A stretch of DNA of 64,000 nucleotides from Fremontodendron californicum (GCA_030761205.1 JAULJL010000021.1:8909160-8973159); one strand, 5' to 3'. Positions 35,971-48,568 are shown, counted from the first letter of the stretch. The notes: a model not told the origin generated them from the sequence alone. Numbers and translations are program-made.

Positions 35971-36806
35971 TTTATTTCTTTCAGTCCTCCTGCTCCCTTT
36001 TTCCCCAAATCAGAAAAAACCTAATTTGAAAATAGCTCCTCTCTCTCTGTGTTCCGCCTCTCTCCCCTGTTTCCCCATTTTTGGTTCAGACCAAAACCTA
36101 GCTCCTTCTCTCTGGTCCGTCTCTCTCTCTCTGGTACTTTTCTTTTTCCATTCTCTTTCTCTTGTAGACATTTAATTTTGTTTAAGCATACTTTAATTTC
36201 AAATTTTCTATTAGGCTCGAATAATATTCAGTTTTGTCTTGGATGGAATTTTATGGTTTGTATTTCAAGCAAAATTGACTCATTTTTTTAAACATCAATG
36301 CTGAATCCTTTTCTGTCAATTTGGATTTTAATTAATCTAGATTAAGTCAAATGTAAAAACCTAGGATTGAGTCCCAAAATTCGATGCCACATTCTAGTGT
36401 TTTGACCATTTTATTTTGGTTAAATTAATATTTGTTTATGCTTCTGATTTCATTTTATTCGATTGCCTTTTTCGGGTTAGTTTTAAAGTTTCAGTTATTT
36501 CGGATCAGTTTAATTGGTTAATGAAAAAGATGCTGAGTATTTTGCAGCTCAATGATGATCCAAGTTATACAATTCTATAGCCATTAGCCCACAGTTCTCA
36601 GAATAACAAACCAAGATACGTTAATTTTTTGGCCATTATTAAACAAATCCATTCCATGAAATGTGACATTTCTGTAGTACTATTGACTGAAATGAAATAA
36701 TGAAGATTAATCTTAAAATTTTCAGATGGAATTCATTTTGTCTCTCTCATAGCTAGCTAGTTTTCCTCTTTCTTACCTCTTCATTTGGCCTAGTGATTAG
36801 GACAGT

Positions 36807-36843
<37 letters not shown>

Positions 36844-39170
36844 ATATATAAAAGGAGAAAAGAAAAGATTTTGCTTCTTCTGAGTGGACTACGTTAGAAG
36901 AAAAGAAATGAAAAAGCAGCTGCAAATAGAAATCTACTGTATGCCTAACTTAGGTCTAAATATGCAGATACCAGTTCATATGTAGGGAAGGCATTAATTG
37001 TTGATCGAATTTGCATGTCTAGCAAGTGCAAACACAATAATCTGTGGATTTGTTATAAGACCTAATAAGATTTTATATGTTTAGGATCAGAAGGGTATAA
37101 AGCCCACAAAGTTTTTTTTACTATAGGATCATTTGATAGGACTTATTTTTAATGTTATTTACTATTTCGAATACAAATTTTCTATATTTTTATTAAAATA
37201 TTGGCATAATCTTTAGGTTGAATTCAATCTATCTGTAATATGTTCCCTTAATACCAGTGCTTTATTAGGCATGCCCACTGCCCTATTGAATGCCTTGTCC
37301 AAATCCAGTGCGGGAAGTCAGTAAAACTTGGTGATTGATTGAATCCATCTTTAACACTGTCAAGTTTTTCTCGTGCCTTGAATTATTTACTTCATCCACT
37401 AGCGGAAATAATTAACCTTCGAAATAGATGATTTTGAGGAATTTCCATGACTATCCAGTGTCCATTGATAATTCTAAGTTGCCAACCAAAGCCCTTATCT
37501 AGCCTTTAATGTATGTAAAGGAGTGTTACTTATTGTAGTCCTATACATCGTCTAAAACAGGCTAGCATGTATATTTACTTTATACCCTTGTGCATGTTTC
37601 TTTTATGTTATCAGTGTTGCATTCTTGATTTGTTCTCAGTGGTAAACAAGGTATGAATCATATCTCATTTTGGATGGAGAATTCTTTACTCTGAAACTTC
37701 TTTGATGGCTTACATGCATCTGCATTTTATATTTTTTTTACTGCTTCTGTTGTTTTGAGATCTCTTAAGTTGTTACCTCTCTGCGCAGGTTATTTGTTCT
37801 CCTTAAGTCATGCACGGTTGATAGTCTTGATAGCAACTACATACTCTATTTATTTTGTCAAAGTTCAAGTTGGATGGCTTGGTGTTTTTCTATCAATAAA
37901 CCTTGCATTTTTCTCGAACGATGTATTGAATTATTTGGTCCAATGTTTTGATAATGTGAGTGAAATCTGACATTTCTGCAGTACTATTGATAGTTCAATA
38001 AAATTTAAAATGTGTCTCTATGCTTCTGACTAACAAAATGTCTATTACCGTGTGGTGCTATTGTCTACTGTGTTCTCTTTCGTTTTCTTATTCTTTCTGC
38101 ATGTCCTGCTTAACACAGCTGCAGTATTTATGATTGTGGCTGCAAATTGTGTTTGTGTGTGTTTTCATTATTATTTTGTCTGTAACAACTACCATAGCAG
38201 TGTTCATAATGTTGTACGTCTGGGCACATGTGTGTGTATTTGTGGACACTATGCCTCTAGGCATTATTGCAGCAAGAATTGCTGACATGGTCCCATGTTG
38301 CCATATTAGACATATTGCAGCTATGTATTCAATTTGATCTTTAAGTAGGTCAAAGCAAATAAATACAACCTAGTGGTATGAAACAGAGGGTGTGTTTATT
38401 GTGCAGAGATATTAGTCTCTTTTGTCATTACATGTTAAAACAGGTTCATGATATCCAACTTCAGTACTAGAAAATAGGTAGTATACTAACTAAATTACAA
38501 TTTTAACTCATTTTATTTTCTTTTTTTAAATATCCCAAGAGAATGCGAATCACTTTCACTTTTTGGTGTTTACAATCTACTTTATTTTGACATCTTTATT
38601 TTAAGGAAATTAAAGCTTGTTAGATGTTCAAGGAGATTAATTGGGGCTGAATTAGTCAAGGAAAATGGGGAATTGAGCATTAGGTGGTTTATCTTATGAC
38701 ATTACAATTAGCATTAGGTGGATTCTGGTTCTGAAATATAATTAGGATGATGAAATTTGTTGCTGCAATTTAATTTGTAGTTGACTTGTGAGCATATATA
38801 TATATATATATAAATCAACTCACACCTAAACTCCATCTCATTATTGTAACTTGAAAGCTATTAAACAGGATTACATGTATAGTTGAAGTGATAGAATGAT
38901 AGAAGAAGATGTGTCTAATTAATTCCTTAGCCGGCAAGGCAAGCTTGCCAGATATTAGTTGGTTCCCCAGTCTCCACTTTAGATGGATTAGCATATAGAC
39001 GACTAGTCGAAGTGAAAGAAAGAATCTAAACTGCTTACGTTACAGTAGTGCGAGAATCTAATTAAGACTACTGTTAGTAATCTGAAACAAAGTAAGTAAG
39101 AGGAGTTCATAGCTCATAAGCTCATGCTAATGCTAAAATATGAGTTTCTGATGGGACTTAACTATGCAAA
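35971..39170. other. CACTA 5' region, non-coding
   Basis: A CT-rich tract (about 36030-36140) looks like a promoter or 5' leader. The rest is AT-rich with (TA)n at 36810-36850. Short open frames near 37755-38337 have no recognisable domain. Confidence 0.5.
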
Positions 39171-41425
39171 ATGTACGAAATGGATACGAGTTGGATGCAA
39201 AAGTCGAGACTAAGTCAAGAGTACCAAGATGGAGTATATAGTTTTCTCGATTTCGCTTTTCAGAACGCAAGCGAAGATAATAAGATATTATGTCCTTGTT
39301 CGAGGTGTGCCAATATTGATTGGCATATGCGTGCAGTTGTTTTCGAACATTTGATTTGTGAAGGATTTCTCCCGGGTTACAAACAATGGTTTTTTCATGG
39401 AGAGTCCGCAACTTCTAGGTCATCTTCTAGAGTTCGTCCAAGTAATTCTAACAATCAACATCAGTCTATTAGACAAGATGACATGGAAGGCATGTTGCGG
39501 GATGCATTTAACATGCGTAACCACAGTTTCTACACATCTTCACCAGAAGTTTCTGGAGGGAATGATGGGTTCAATGTTGGCATGAATGACTTTGCTGAAA
39601 CGAGAAGAGGTATGGGTGATCAAGAACCCAATGGAGAAGCGGCAAAGTTTTATAAGTTGCTTGATGATATGAATGAAGAACTTTACGAGGGATCTAAGCA
39701 TTCAAGATTGTCTTTCTGTGTCCGTCTTTTTCACTTAAAATGCTTAAGCGGGTGGACAGGAAATTCTTTGACACTGTTATTAGAATTTTTGAAAGAAATG
39801 TTTCCTTTTGCAAAAATCCCTCAGTCTTGTAAGGATTCGAAGAAGATGATAAAAGATCTAGGCCTTGGATATGAGAAAATTCATAGTTGTCCGAATGACT
39901 GTATGTTGTATTGGGGTGATAGAACAAATGAACAATTTTGTCATGTCTGCTGTAAATCTCGATGGTTGAATGGAAATACATAAGAAAATATGAATGAGGA
40001 CGATGGTGACACACATTTAAAAAAAACCTGCAAAGATTTTGCGGTGTTTTCCGTTAATACCAAGACTTCAACGAATTTTCATGTCATCAAAAACATTTGA
40101 TTCTATGAGGTGGCATCATGATGAAAGGATTGATGATGGCTTATTAAGACATCCTGCAGATTCTTTGGCTTGGAAATCATTCGACAATAAGTTCCCATCT
40201 TTTGCTAATGATCCACGGAATGTGAGGCTTGGACTTGGTTCTGACGGTTTTAATCCGTTCAAAATAATGAGTACTTCTTATAGTACTTGGCCGGTTGTCT
40301 TGATACCTTATAATTTGCCTCCATGGATTTGCATGAAACAATCCTCTTTTATCTTGTCCATGATAATTCCTGGAGAGAAAGGTCCAGGAAATGATATTGA
40401 CATTTATATGCAACCTCTTATTCAAGAGTTGAAGCAGTTATGGGAAAGGGTTGAAACATATGACGCATCAAAAAATGAAAACTTTAATTTGTGTGCAGCT
40501 TTGTTATGGACTATAAATGATTTTCCTGCTTATGCAAATCTATCTAGTTAGAGCACCAAAGGTCGTTATGCTTGTCCTTGTTGTGTTGCACAAACATGTT
40601 CGAAATTGTTATATAACGGAAAGAAATTCAGTTATATGGGACATCGTCGGTGGTTAGATGAAAATCATAGATTTAGATTCCAAAAACATATATTTGATGG
40701 CACTGAAGAGTTTAGAGAAGCACTTGAGACCACGATTGGGTCGGATATCTTCTTGATGTTGAAAGATATCAATTTCAGTTATGGAAAGATAAATCAAACA
40801 AGTAGCACACAATCAAGGAAAAGATCGATGGAGATGTTTGAAGGTGATGTTGATATTCAGAGTGATGAGGAGGAAGATGAAGAAGATGATCCAAATGAGA
40901 CAGATTTATGGAAAAAAAAAGTATTTTTTTTAGTTACCTTATTGGGAGCATAATTTATTGCGTCATAACCTTGATGTGATGCATATAGAGAAGAATGTTT
41001 GTGAAAATATCATCGGGACAATTCTTAATATGGATAGAAAATCAAAAAACAATTTAAAGAGTCGACTTGACCTAGTTGACATGGGAATTCGTCGTGATCT
41101 TCATCCGGAATTACTTCCCAATGGAAAATCACGGTTGCCTCCTACTTGCTTTGGGATGTCTAAAAAAGAGAAGGACGTCTTCTGTAAGGTGTTGAAAGAT
41201 GTGAAGGTCCCGGATGCGTATGCCTCAAATATATCAAGATGTGTGAATGTGAAGGATCGAAAACTTTCTTCTTTAAAGTCACATGATTACCATATCTTGA
41301 TGCAAGACTTACTTCCACTACAGATGTTCGATGGGTTCACGAAGATGTTGATCAAGACATTTATGAAGCTTGATGAAAAAACTAAATTTAGTAAGATTAT
41401 TTTGAAACAAATACTGTGTATATAA
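39171..41425 (+). pseudogene. CACTA transposase TnpD-like (Transposase_21), broken
   Basis: The first frame (39171-39983) opens with the transposase-associated domain: SWMQKSRLSQEYQDGV, CPCSRC at residues 41-46, FEHLICEGFLPGYKQWFFHG. It continues with HSCPNDCMLYWG and CHVCCKSRW, zinc-binding blocks of the family. Transposase_21 follows at 40039-40551 (MRWHHDERIDDGLLRHPADS, LGLGSDGFNPF, YNLPPWICMKQ), then in pieces at 40606-40953 and 40958-41425 (HNLDVMHIEKNVCENIIGT). Breaks: stops near 39981 and 40549, and a frameshift in an A/T homopolymer at about 40912-40930. The usual C-terminal domains (DUF4218/DUF4216) are missing after HDYHILMQDLLPL. Confidence 0.9.
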
Positions 41426-41522
41426 TATGCTTTTATACTGTAAATATTATTATTAATGTTCTTTACATAATAGTATATCATTCTTATACTAATGTTGTTT
41501 ACTTAAAATTGATGCAGATAGC

Positions 41523-43281
41523 ATGGAGAGGAAAAGATTAAGGGATATCAATATCATTCAGACCGGTTTTTAATCGGTTGGTGCAACTGTTGAGGGTGAC
41601 ACTAGAGTGACGCCTTCAGAGGTGCCGAATGCGTCTACTGCAGATGTTAACCCACCAGAGTTGTCGACTGCCTCCACAGCTGCAGAAACTGCAGTTCATA
41701 CGAACTTGAATACAGGTATTGTGTTACAGAAGTGTTAAAAGTACGCAAAAATAGTTTGGACAATTGCTAATATATTTGCTTTTGTGTAGTTGATAATGCT
41801 GTACAACGCAGAACTCGTGGTCGTACGACATTAAAGGAGTTATGGGCACTACCTTCTGAAGAGCGTATTGTTGTCGCAGCAAATAATGAGCAGCAGCCAA
41901 TTGGTCCGGAAGCACAATTATTGGCTAGCTTTCTTGGACTGATTGCTCGAAATGAGATGAAGTGTCCCATTCATTATGAGTCATGGCGTGACGTGCCGAA
42001 TATTGAGAAGGTCGAGCTGTTAAAGTTTATTGAGGTATAAGCGTGTTAAATTAGTATTGCATTATTTTAAGAATTTTGTTTATGATCGAAACTAACTTTG
42101 TATAACTTCTCCGTTTCAATCACGATTTTCTATGTAGATTCCCACATCATTTGTTATGAAGTCATTGGGGAAAAAATGGAAAGACTATATGCATGACTTG
42201 AAGAAAAAGTATTTCGATCGAAATATTGATCCTAATGTCTTAATACGAACCATACCGCGTGGTGTGATTATGTGACAGTATGAGAGACTGGTTAGATTCT
42301 GGTATTCAAAAAAAGGAGAGGTATCATTTATAATTTATTTTGGTCATTTACTTATAGTACTTGATATAATACAATTGTATGGAATATGTATACATTAATA
42401 ACGGGCTTTGTCTAAAGTACAGGAACGAGAAAAGATAGGGGTAAGAGTAGACAACAACAGAAATACAGTCACACCAGTGGTTCAAAAAGTTTTGCCAGAA
42501 AAGCTAATGAAAAATTAAGTTTACATTCATAATCTATTAATATATTAGTTCTCAATTGTTTTAATACAATTTAGTATTAATTATTATTGTTTTGTAGGAA
42601 ATTGAGCAGGGGGAAAAAATTGGACGAGTTGAACTATTTCAGTTAACTCATAGTAAGAATGATGGATCCTATTTGAACATCGAGACTCAAGAAATTGTGG
42701 TATATTTTCTTCAAACTTGTTTTCATTTACAAATATATTTTACAAAAGATTTTATTAATTTTATTGTTTTATAGGAGAAAGCTCGAAATAAAATTGCTGA
42801 GTATCAAGTCGGAGCATCAGATGGCTCATCAACGAATATGCAAGATGTCGAGAATCAAATATTCACTGAAGTAGCTGGAAAAGAACGATATGGACGGGTT
42901 CAAGGTGTCGGAATGGGTCTGACACCATCTAGCTACTATAGACTTGGTTCTCAGCGGTTTACTGCTTCTTCTTCACAATACTCCAGTGCATATGAAGTTC
43001 AGATGCTGAGAGAAGAAATGCAAAATATGAATAAACGTTTTGAGGAGAAGGAAGCATAGAGACAAGCTCAGAAAGAAGAACAGGATAGACGATATCAGGA
43101 GCTGCAGACACAGTTTCAGTCGTTGATGAATTTAGTGCAGCAAAGGAATTCAGGAGGCTCAACTACTTCACAAAATCCTCCATCTCAGGTAATATATTTG
43201 CATTCTTAATTATCTTACTTTTATAACTTAATATCTTATATATTGTTTAATAATTTTAACATTTTTTAATAGGGCTCATGA
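41523..43281 (+). pseudogene. CACTA TnpA/Ptta-type (Transposase_24) gene, multi-exon, one in-frame stop
   Basis: Predicted exons with GT-AG borders include 41523-41715, 41790-42034, 42138-42320, about 42599-42698, 42775-43188 and a final piece from 43273 (GS, stop). Motifs: TRGRTTLKELWALP, WRDVPNIEKVELL, FVMKSLGKKWKDYMHDLKKK and WYSKKGE, as in plant Ptta/En/Spm proteins (PF03004). A coiled-coil tail follows (EVQMLREEMQNMNKRFEEKEA). Two breaks are visible: a TGA in exon 3 near 42273 and a TAG after EEKEA near 43057. In En/Spm the smaller protein binds subterminal repeats. Confidence 0.78.
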
Positions 43282-43564
43282 GAACAATTTGCTACGAAAA
43301 AAACGTTCTTCTTACGGCTGTCCTCCAACTTTTAGCATTTATAACTTGTCATTTTTTAATTTGTAAGTGGATTTGATGTGTTAAGTAATACATTCCTTGT
43401 ACGATTGATATTTTATATTAAATATATCTTTATATTATATTTTTTTATAATTTGTGTTGTTTGTGTATTATTGGACATTTCTGTAAATAGTAATGCAGGT
43501 ATTATAAATAAATAAAACTTTTTAAAGGAAATAAATAGTATTTTTTTTTAAAAAAATATTCTGC

Positions 43565-44050
43565 ATTTATAGCGGCGTTTCAAGAAAAAACGCCGCTAAA
43601 TACATAAATTTCTGCAAATATAGCGGCGTTTTATGATCAGAAAACGCCATTAAAAGTCAAGACTTAGCGGCGTTTGTAATCAGAAAACGCTGCTAAAAGC
43701 CAAAACTAAGCGGCGTTTGTGATCAAAAAACGTCGTTAAAAGATAAGACTTAGCGGCGTTTGTGATTAGAAAACGCCGCTAAAAGCCAACACTTAGCGGC
43801 GTTTGTGAACAGAAAACGCCACTAAAGTTTCAAGTATTACCATTTCGGACGTTCAATCGGGGCGTTTATAAACGCCATTAATGTACCTAAAAACGCCACT
43901 ATTTTAGCGGCGTTTATGGTTCAAACGCCACTAAATATCCCGTCACTGTTTTTACCGGCGTTTGTTACGGCGTTTTTTTGTAAACGCCTCCACTTTTTTA
44001 GCGGCGTTTATAAACGCCGCTATTGTTAAAAAAAAAAAAACGCCGCTGAA
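43565..44050. repeat. Right subterminal repeats of the CACTA element
   Basis: More than ten AGCGGCGTTT / AAACGCCGCT pairs, with spacers such as GTGATCAGA or GTGAACAGA, form back-to-back hairpins. The array is denser than on the left. Confidence 0.9.
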
Positions 44051-44072
44051 AGACCAATTTGCTGTAGTGATC

Positions 44073-44589
44073 AAAGCCACTGTCTCAAATGATTCACTAA
44101 GAATCATTTTTTCGACAGTAATCTCACTATAGATTAACTGATACTCTTAGACTTGGCTGATGACAATTTTCAAGTCCACCATCTTGTATTCCAGAAATCT
44201 GCCAACCACAAATTTTTTTTTGCCGGCATCCTCGGTTCTGTACTTTCTTTCCAAGGACTTCCATAGCTCTCTTGCTGTTTTGATTAGACTGTACACGTTG
44301 TATAACGTGTTGTCCAAATCGTTGAGGATATAGTTCTTGCATAGGAAGTCAGAATGCTTCCATGCTTCCACCGAGGCTACAACCGTAGTATCGCCTCTCC
44401 CTTGTTCAGAGGCAGGGCCTCCTCCCATAAGAACCGGGCTAAATTGAGGGTGGTCAGATAGAACAGCATCTTATGCTGCCAACGTTTGAAGTTCAGACCA
44501 CTGAACTTCTCAGGCCTCTCACCATGTGTAACATGTAGTGACCGTGGTGCTACATGCACACTAGCAGTACCGGTAGAATGTTCTATCAT
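44073..44589 (-). pseudogene. Copia 3 gag, N-terminal part
   Basis: It starts at the minus-strand ATG 44589 (MIEHSTGTASVHV) and includes the gag core blocks EKFSGLNFKRWQHKMLFYLT and ARELWKSLERKYRTEDAGKK, found in UBN2-type Copia gag. Frameshifts occur near 44400 and 44170. It is cut by the right end of the CACTA element and continues at 35620. Confidence 0.78.
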
Positions 44590-44738
44590 CTGTTATTAAA
44601 AAATAACATGATCAACTTGGTGCAATTTATAAAAAATTGACAACCAATTTATTCACAATAAATATATATTACAAATATACATATGTTCACAATAAATATA
44701 TATATATATTCATAATATATATTACAAATATATATTCA

Positions 44739-44779
<41 letters not shown>

Positions 44780-44819
44780 CCAACTATATATTATAACATA
44801 TGTAACTATGCTGCCAATG

Positions 44820-44853
<34 letters not shown>

Positions 44854-44953
44854 ATCACTAAATAGCAACAGTCTATGTAATATATATCATATATATTCAA
44901 CAAACAGTAATGAAACAAAACTAAAAATCGAAAACAGATAATCGTTTTAAGAA
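44590..44953 (-). other. Copia 3 AT-rich leader
   Basis: It contains (TA)n runs at 44752-44772 and 44822-44850. The bases next to the LTR (minus strand TTCTTAAAACGATTATC) do not begin with the TGG of a normal tRNA primer site. Confidence 0.6.
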
Positions 44954-45833
44954 TGTTAGGCATCTTATAGGCATTTAATATTATTTCATTACTGCATAAA
45001 CATATATATAAATATACGAAAATTATAATTAAAAGATATATACTCACAGTTTCGGTAAAACAAAAAATTGAGAATCAAGTCAAGGTAGAACCTCTGACCT
45101 TAAGACGATTATTGCCTGTCTATCAGGTGCTTACAGTATATTGCAACTCGTCTCCTAAGCCTTCTCGATAACGTTGTTGTCGAGAGCACACTCGAAACAA
45201 CACAGCGAACCAAAATATGCAAGTCTCTCTCATAAGACAGAACTTTGAATACGGAGGAAGAAGAGAAAATTTTTTGACTGAATTAAAACAGATACAGGTC
45301 TCCTGAATTTATAGGGAACCATAAGCCTGTTCGGACAAGACATCATTGTTCGAAAATAGACAGAACCGGTTCGGTCAGATATAATCTTTGGAACAAAAAA
45401 CAGTCCGAACAGACATGTCTTAATCAAACAAGTATCTTGATTGGTGGATGCTGAACCAGTTCGGTTTGGATCGAAAAAACATATCGGTTGGGTAGTTAAA
45501 AATTAATTATTGACCCAAACTAGCCCTAGCCCAAGTAAGTCCTCACCCTTTTACAAAAACTTGGATGCCCCTTGAGACCTAACCCAACATGGAACACTAG
45601 CTTATATAAACAACAAGCAAAAGCCTTTCTTTGTTCAATCTGGGATTGAATACCATACACAACTTCAATCAACTTTCTTCCTCTTCATGTAGGTGTTTAT
45701 GAGACCAATTTCTCATTCAATATTGATATCAATTGTTTACATTATTATACATCGTGTATTTACTAACGACAACTTACGTATTGATATACGTATTTTGTAT
45801 TTATATACTCAAATTAATCATTGATATTTAACA
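44954..45833 (-). repeat. 5' LTR of Copia 3
   Basis: 880 bp, starting TGTTAAATATC and ending CCTAACA on the minus strand. A TATAAAT box on the minus strand lies near 45307-45313. Confidence 0.92.
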
Positions 45834-45838
45834 GAATT

Positions 45839-47521
45839 TTCTCTCCAGTTTGAGTTCAATCACGAAGGTGATTCCAAGTGCTTGAATTTAATTTGATTGG
45901 TGCAAGGAGTGTATACATGCAGATGCATCTTAATTTGTGGAAGTTATATATAGTATCACTTTATGTAGGCTCAGCCTGGCCCTGGCCCTGGCCCTGGGAG
46001 TCAACAATATTTAGGCCAACTAGGAATTTGGAAGATTTGCCTCGTCTGTTCTATTAATTGTCCAATTATATATCCATTTCTGTGTACTGTAGACTACGTA
46101 CTCTACTAAAAAGTTACACTACAACAAATAGTCAAAGGAAGTAAAATTATTTGATTTCACCCATGGATGGAAGAATGAAGACTACCTTTTCTTCTCCTTT
46201 TTCTTTTTCCCGAGGCAAAGACAAAATAGGTAAAACATGAGTAAACCCGTTGGACTAAAAATGGCGACAACATTAATTGAAGTCAAACTAAAGAATACCA
46301 CATCAGCTTTCTGAAACTGGTAAACTTGATTTCAAGACTATTAAGTTTGAAAGACTGCTGCCATTTCATAATCATTTAATCATTATAAATTTTGAACTGC
46401 CATGGATGGTCCAAGAAAGTTATCTATATTCAAATCTTTCGCCGAAAAACATATTCATTTGCTAGATTTTTAGTTTAATGATCAAGATTCAATCCTTGAC
46501 GGTCTCAAATACAACAAAAAAAAAAAATCATTTCAGTTAATGGAAAATGTTTGTCTTCCTTTCTGAACATGGAATTCATGAAATTAGATAAGTCCTAGAA
46601 TCTTTTTGAACAGTCAGGGTGATGATTGAGTCTCCCATCTCAATCACTTTGGCATTTTGTGTATTTAAGCAAAGTGGCTGAAAAAAATATTCTAATTCGA
46701 TGACTTAGACAAGAGAAAGAGGTGGAAAAAGAGAAAAGAGAGAAGATCATGTAACTGAAAAGAGGGAACGTAATTTGAAAATCAAACAACAATTCTTTGG
46801 AAGTATTATCCTCGAGCCCTCAAACGATAGATATAACAAGGTTCTTACCCACTATCTCATCTTTGTCCCCATAAAGAAGTGGAAATCCAGGTTGATAGAT
46901 CAAAAGTGAGATATCTTTGTCTTCTTATGTCATTCTAAATAAGGGTTTTTTTTTCTTTCTTTCTTATTTTTTCAACTTAAGATTTGACCATGGATGAGAG
47001 AAGCTTCATGTATTAAGCCAGATTCAATCAAGTTTTACAGCTAAATTCAGCTTATAGGTTGTCATTTTCAATGATTAAATTCTTCATATCGCCGCCGCAT
47101 CACCTTAATTTAGTATTATTATTCTTGCAATTAGGTTTAGCTAAATCATATGTCATTATATATTAATTAATTACCATAATAAACATCAGATGTCATTTGG
47201 CAGGAAAAAAAAGAAAGAAAAAGAAAAGAAAATATTATAAACATAATTAATTAGATTTTTTGCCTATGATTTGGTTCATCTGTTCATCATTCATGTTGAA
47301 AAAAAATAGAGCTTAATTTAAAAAAAAACCAAGCAAATTTTGGTTATAATGATCTAAAGATTAATACTAAATTACTAATGTAAATGTAAATGTAAATACC
47401 ATTGCCTTGATAGGTGGATGCTGTGTTAATCTTCGGGGGCCCACACAATGATAATCTCTTCTTTCCTTTAATTTGCACATTTTAATTACTTTCTAAAAGT
47501 TAAAGTTAATCAAGGAATGAT
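45839..47521. other. Intergenic DNA
   Basis: No gene seen. A short tandem repeat of CTGGCC lies near 45975-45998. Confidence 0.55.
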
Positions 47522-47529
47522 GTGGGTAC

Positions 47530-48009
47530 TAGGGGTGTAAATGAGACACTGGTGCTCGCAAGCTATTCGAGTTCGGCTCGAAAAAAATTCGAATTCGATT
47601 CGGTCATTATCGAGCCGAGCTCGAGCTCAAGCAGCTCGAGCTATCGAGCGAGCCGAATTCGAGTATCTCAATACTCGATTCGAGCGGCTCGCGAGCCTAA
47701 TCGAGCTTTTGATTTTATAATATATATTTTTATAATAATTTACTATATTACCCTTATTATTTAAATGTAAAAAAATTGTATATGAAACGAGCTCGAGCTC
47801 GAACTCGAGCTCGAGCTCGAGTACATAAATTGAGTAAACGAGCTTTATCGAGCCGAGCTCGAATAGTTCGATTATATCTCTAGCCGAGCTCGAGCTTGAA
47901 AAATGGTATTCGGTCGAGCTCGAGCCGAGTTTCGAGCAGCGAGTTTCGAGTCGAGCTCGAGCTCGAGCAGCTCACTATTCGAGCTCGGCTCGACTCGATT
48001 ACAGCCCTA
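47530..48009. mobile_element. hAT-type MITE with CGAGCT-rich ends
   Basis: 480 bp between TAGGGGTGTAA and the inverted TTACAGCCCTA, flanked by a perfect 8 bp duplication GTGGGTAC (47522-47529 and 48010-48017), which is the hAT signature. The arms are full of GAGCTCGAGCTCG-type palindromes around an AT-rich core. It encodes nothing; short open frames in it are by-products. Confidence 0.92.
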
Positions 48010-48151
48010 GTGGGTACAACTTCATTTAAGCCCAATTCAAAATACATCCACATTTTTAATATTTTTAACATTCTATCAAATAATAAATGAAACTTAGTAA
48101 TTCTTTCATGTTTATGGCATGCATTTCTCAGACAACAGGGTGCATTAATTA

Positions 48152-48568
48152 AAGGATTATTATCTGGTATACTGTCAGTGAATTTTTTGAACTCCACAAG
48201 TGATGTTCACACGTGTCCGTAATCTTTCATACGATTTCTATTTTTACAAACCGACCGTCGGATTTAACAATATAATCGTACTCATCGTGCACGTAAATTT
48301 TCGAATCGGTCCGATATCCCTATCATATCGATCGAGAATACTGTCTTTTTCAATATATATTTAATGATTGAAAGCTTTTTACTTCAGAACGAATAGTTAA
48401 ACATTTTTAATTTACTCGAAACTCGATGTGCATGATCTACGCGAATAAAACATGAAATACGACGGTCGGATTAAAAAAATATAAATCGGATGAAAGGTTA
48501 CGGAAATGTGTGAATATCGCTTGTGGAGTTCAAAAAGTCCACTGACGATGTACCAGATAATAATCCTT
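48152..48568. mobile_element. Foldback MITE with near full-length inverted repeats
   Basis: The left half (AAGGATTATTATCTGGTA…) is mirrored by the right half over about 200 bp, so the element folds almost completely. A 5 bp duplication AATTA is visible (48147-48151 and 48569-48573), although the target itself is palindromic. No coding content. A relative lies at 58440-58765. Confidence 0.85.

Larger units (their letters stand above)
35624..44069 (+). mobile_element. CACTA (En/Spm) DNA transposon inserted in Copia 3
   Basis: The ends are CACTACAGCAAATT and its inverted copy AATTTGCTGTAGTG, flanked by a 3 bp duplication ATC (35621-35623 and 44070-44072), the hallmark of CACTA. Arrays of AGCGGCGTTT…AAACGCCGCT repeats lie inside each end. 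The interior carries a TnpD-like transposase (39171-41425) and a TnpA/Ptta-like gene (41523-43281), both on the plus strand and both damaged. Ends look intact, so it could move if enzymes were supplied. Confidence 0.96.
31990..45833 (-). mobile_element. Ty1/Copia element on the minus strand, split by a CACTA transposon
   Basis: Two LTRs (31990-32925 and 44954-45833) are flanked by a perfect GAATT duplication (31985-31989 and 45834-45838). On the minus strand the order is 5' LTR (right), AT-rich leader, gag, protease, GAG-pre-integrase, integrase, RNase H, purine tract (GTGGGGGAT, about 32926-32935) and 3' LTR (left). An 8446 bp CACTA element interrupts gag. Most of the RT is deleted near 34150, and the protease glycine is replaced. 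Without the insert the element is about 5.4 kb. Confidence 0.95.

Noticed and set aside
37755..38337. Overlapping short frames in the CACTA 5' region
   Set aside because: Cys/Val/Phe-rich products in several frames from TG/TTT-rich DNA, with no match to TnpA or TnpD.
47880..48197. 105-codon minus-strand frame across the hAT MITE
   Set aside because: It spans the MITE boundary and is rich in Ser/Arg/Glu because of CGAGCT repeats.
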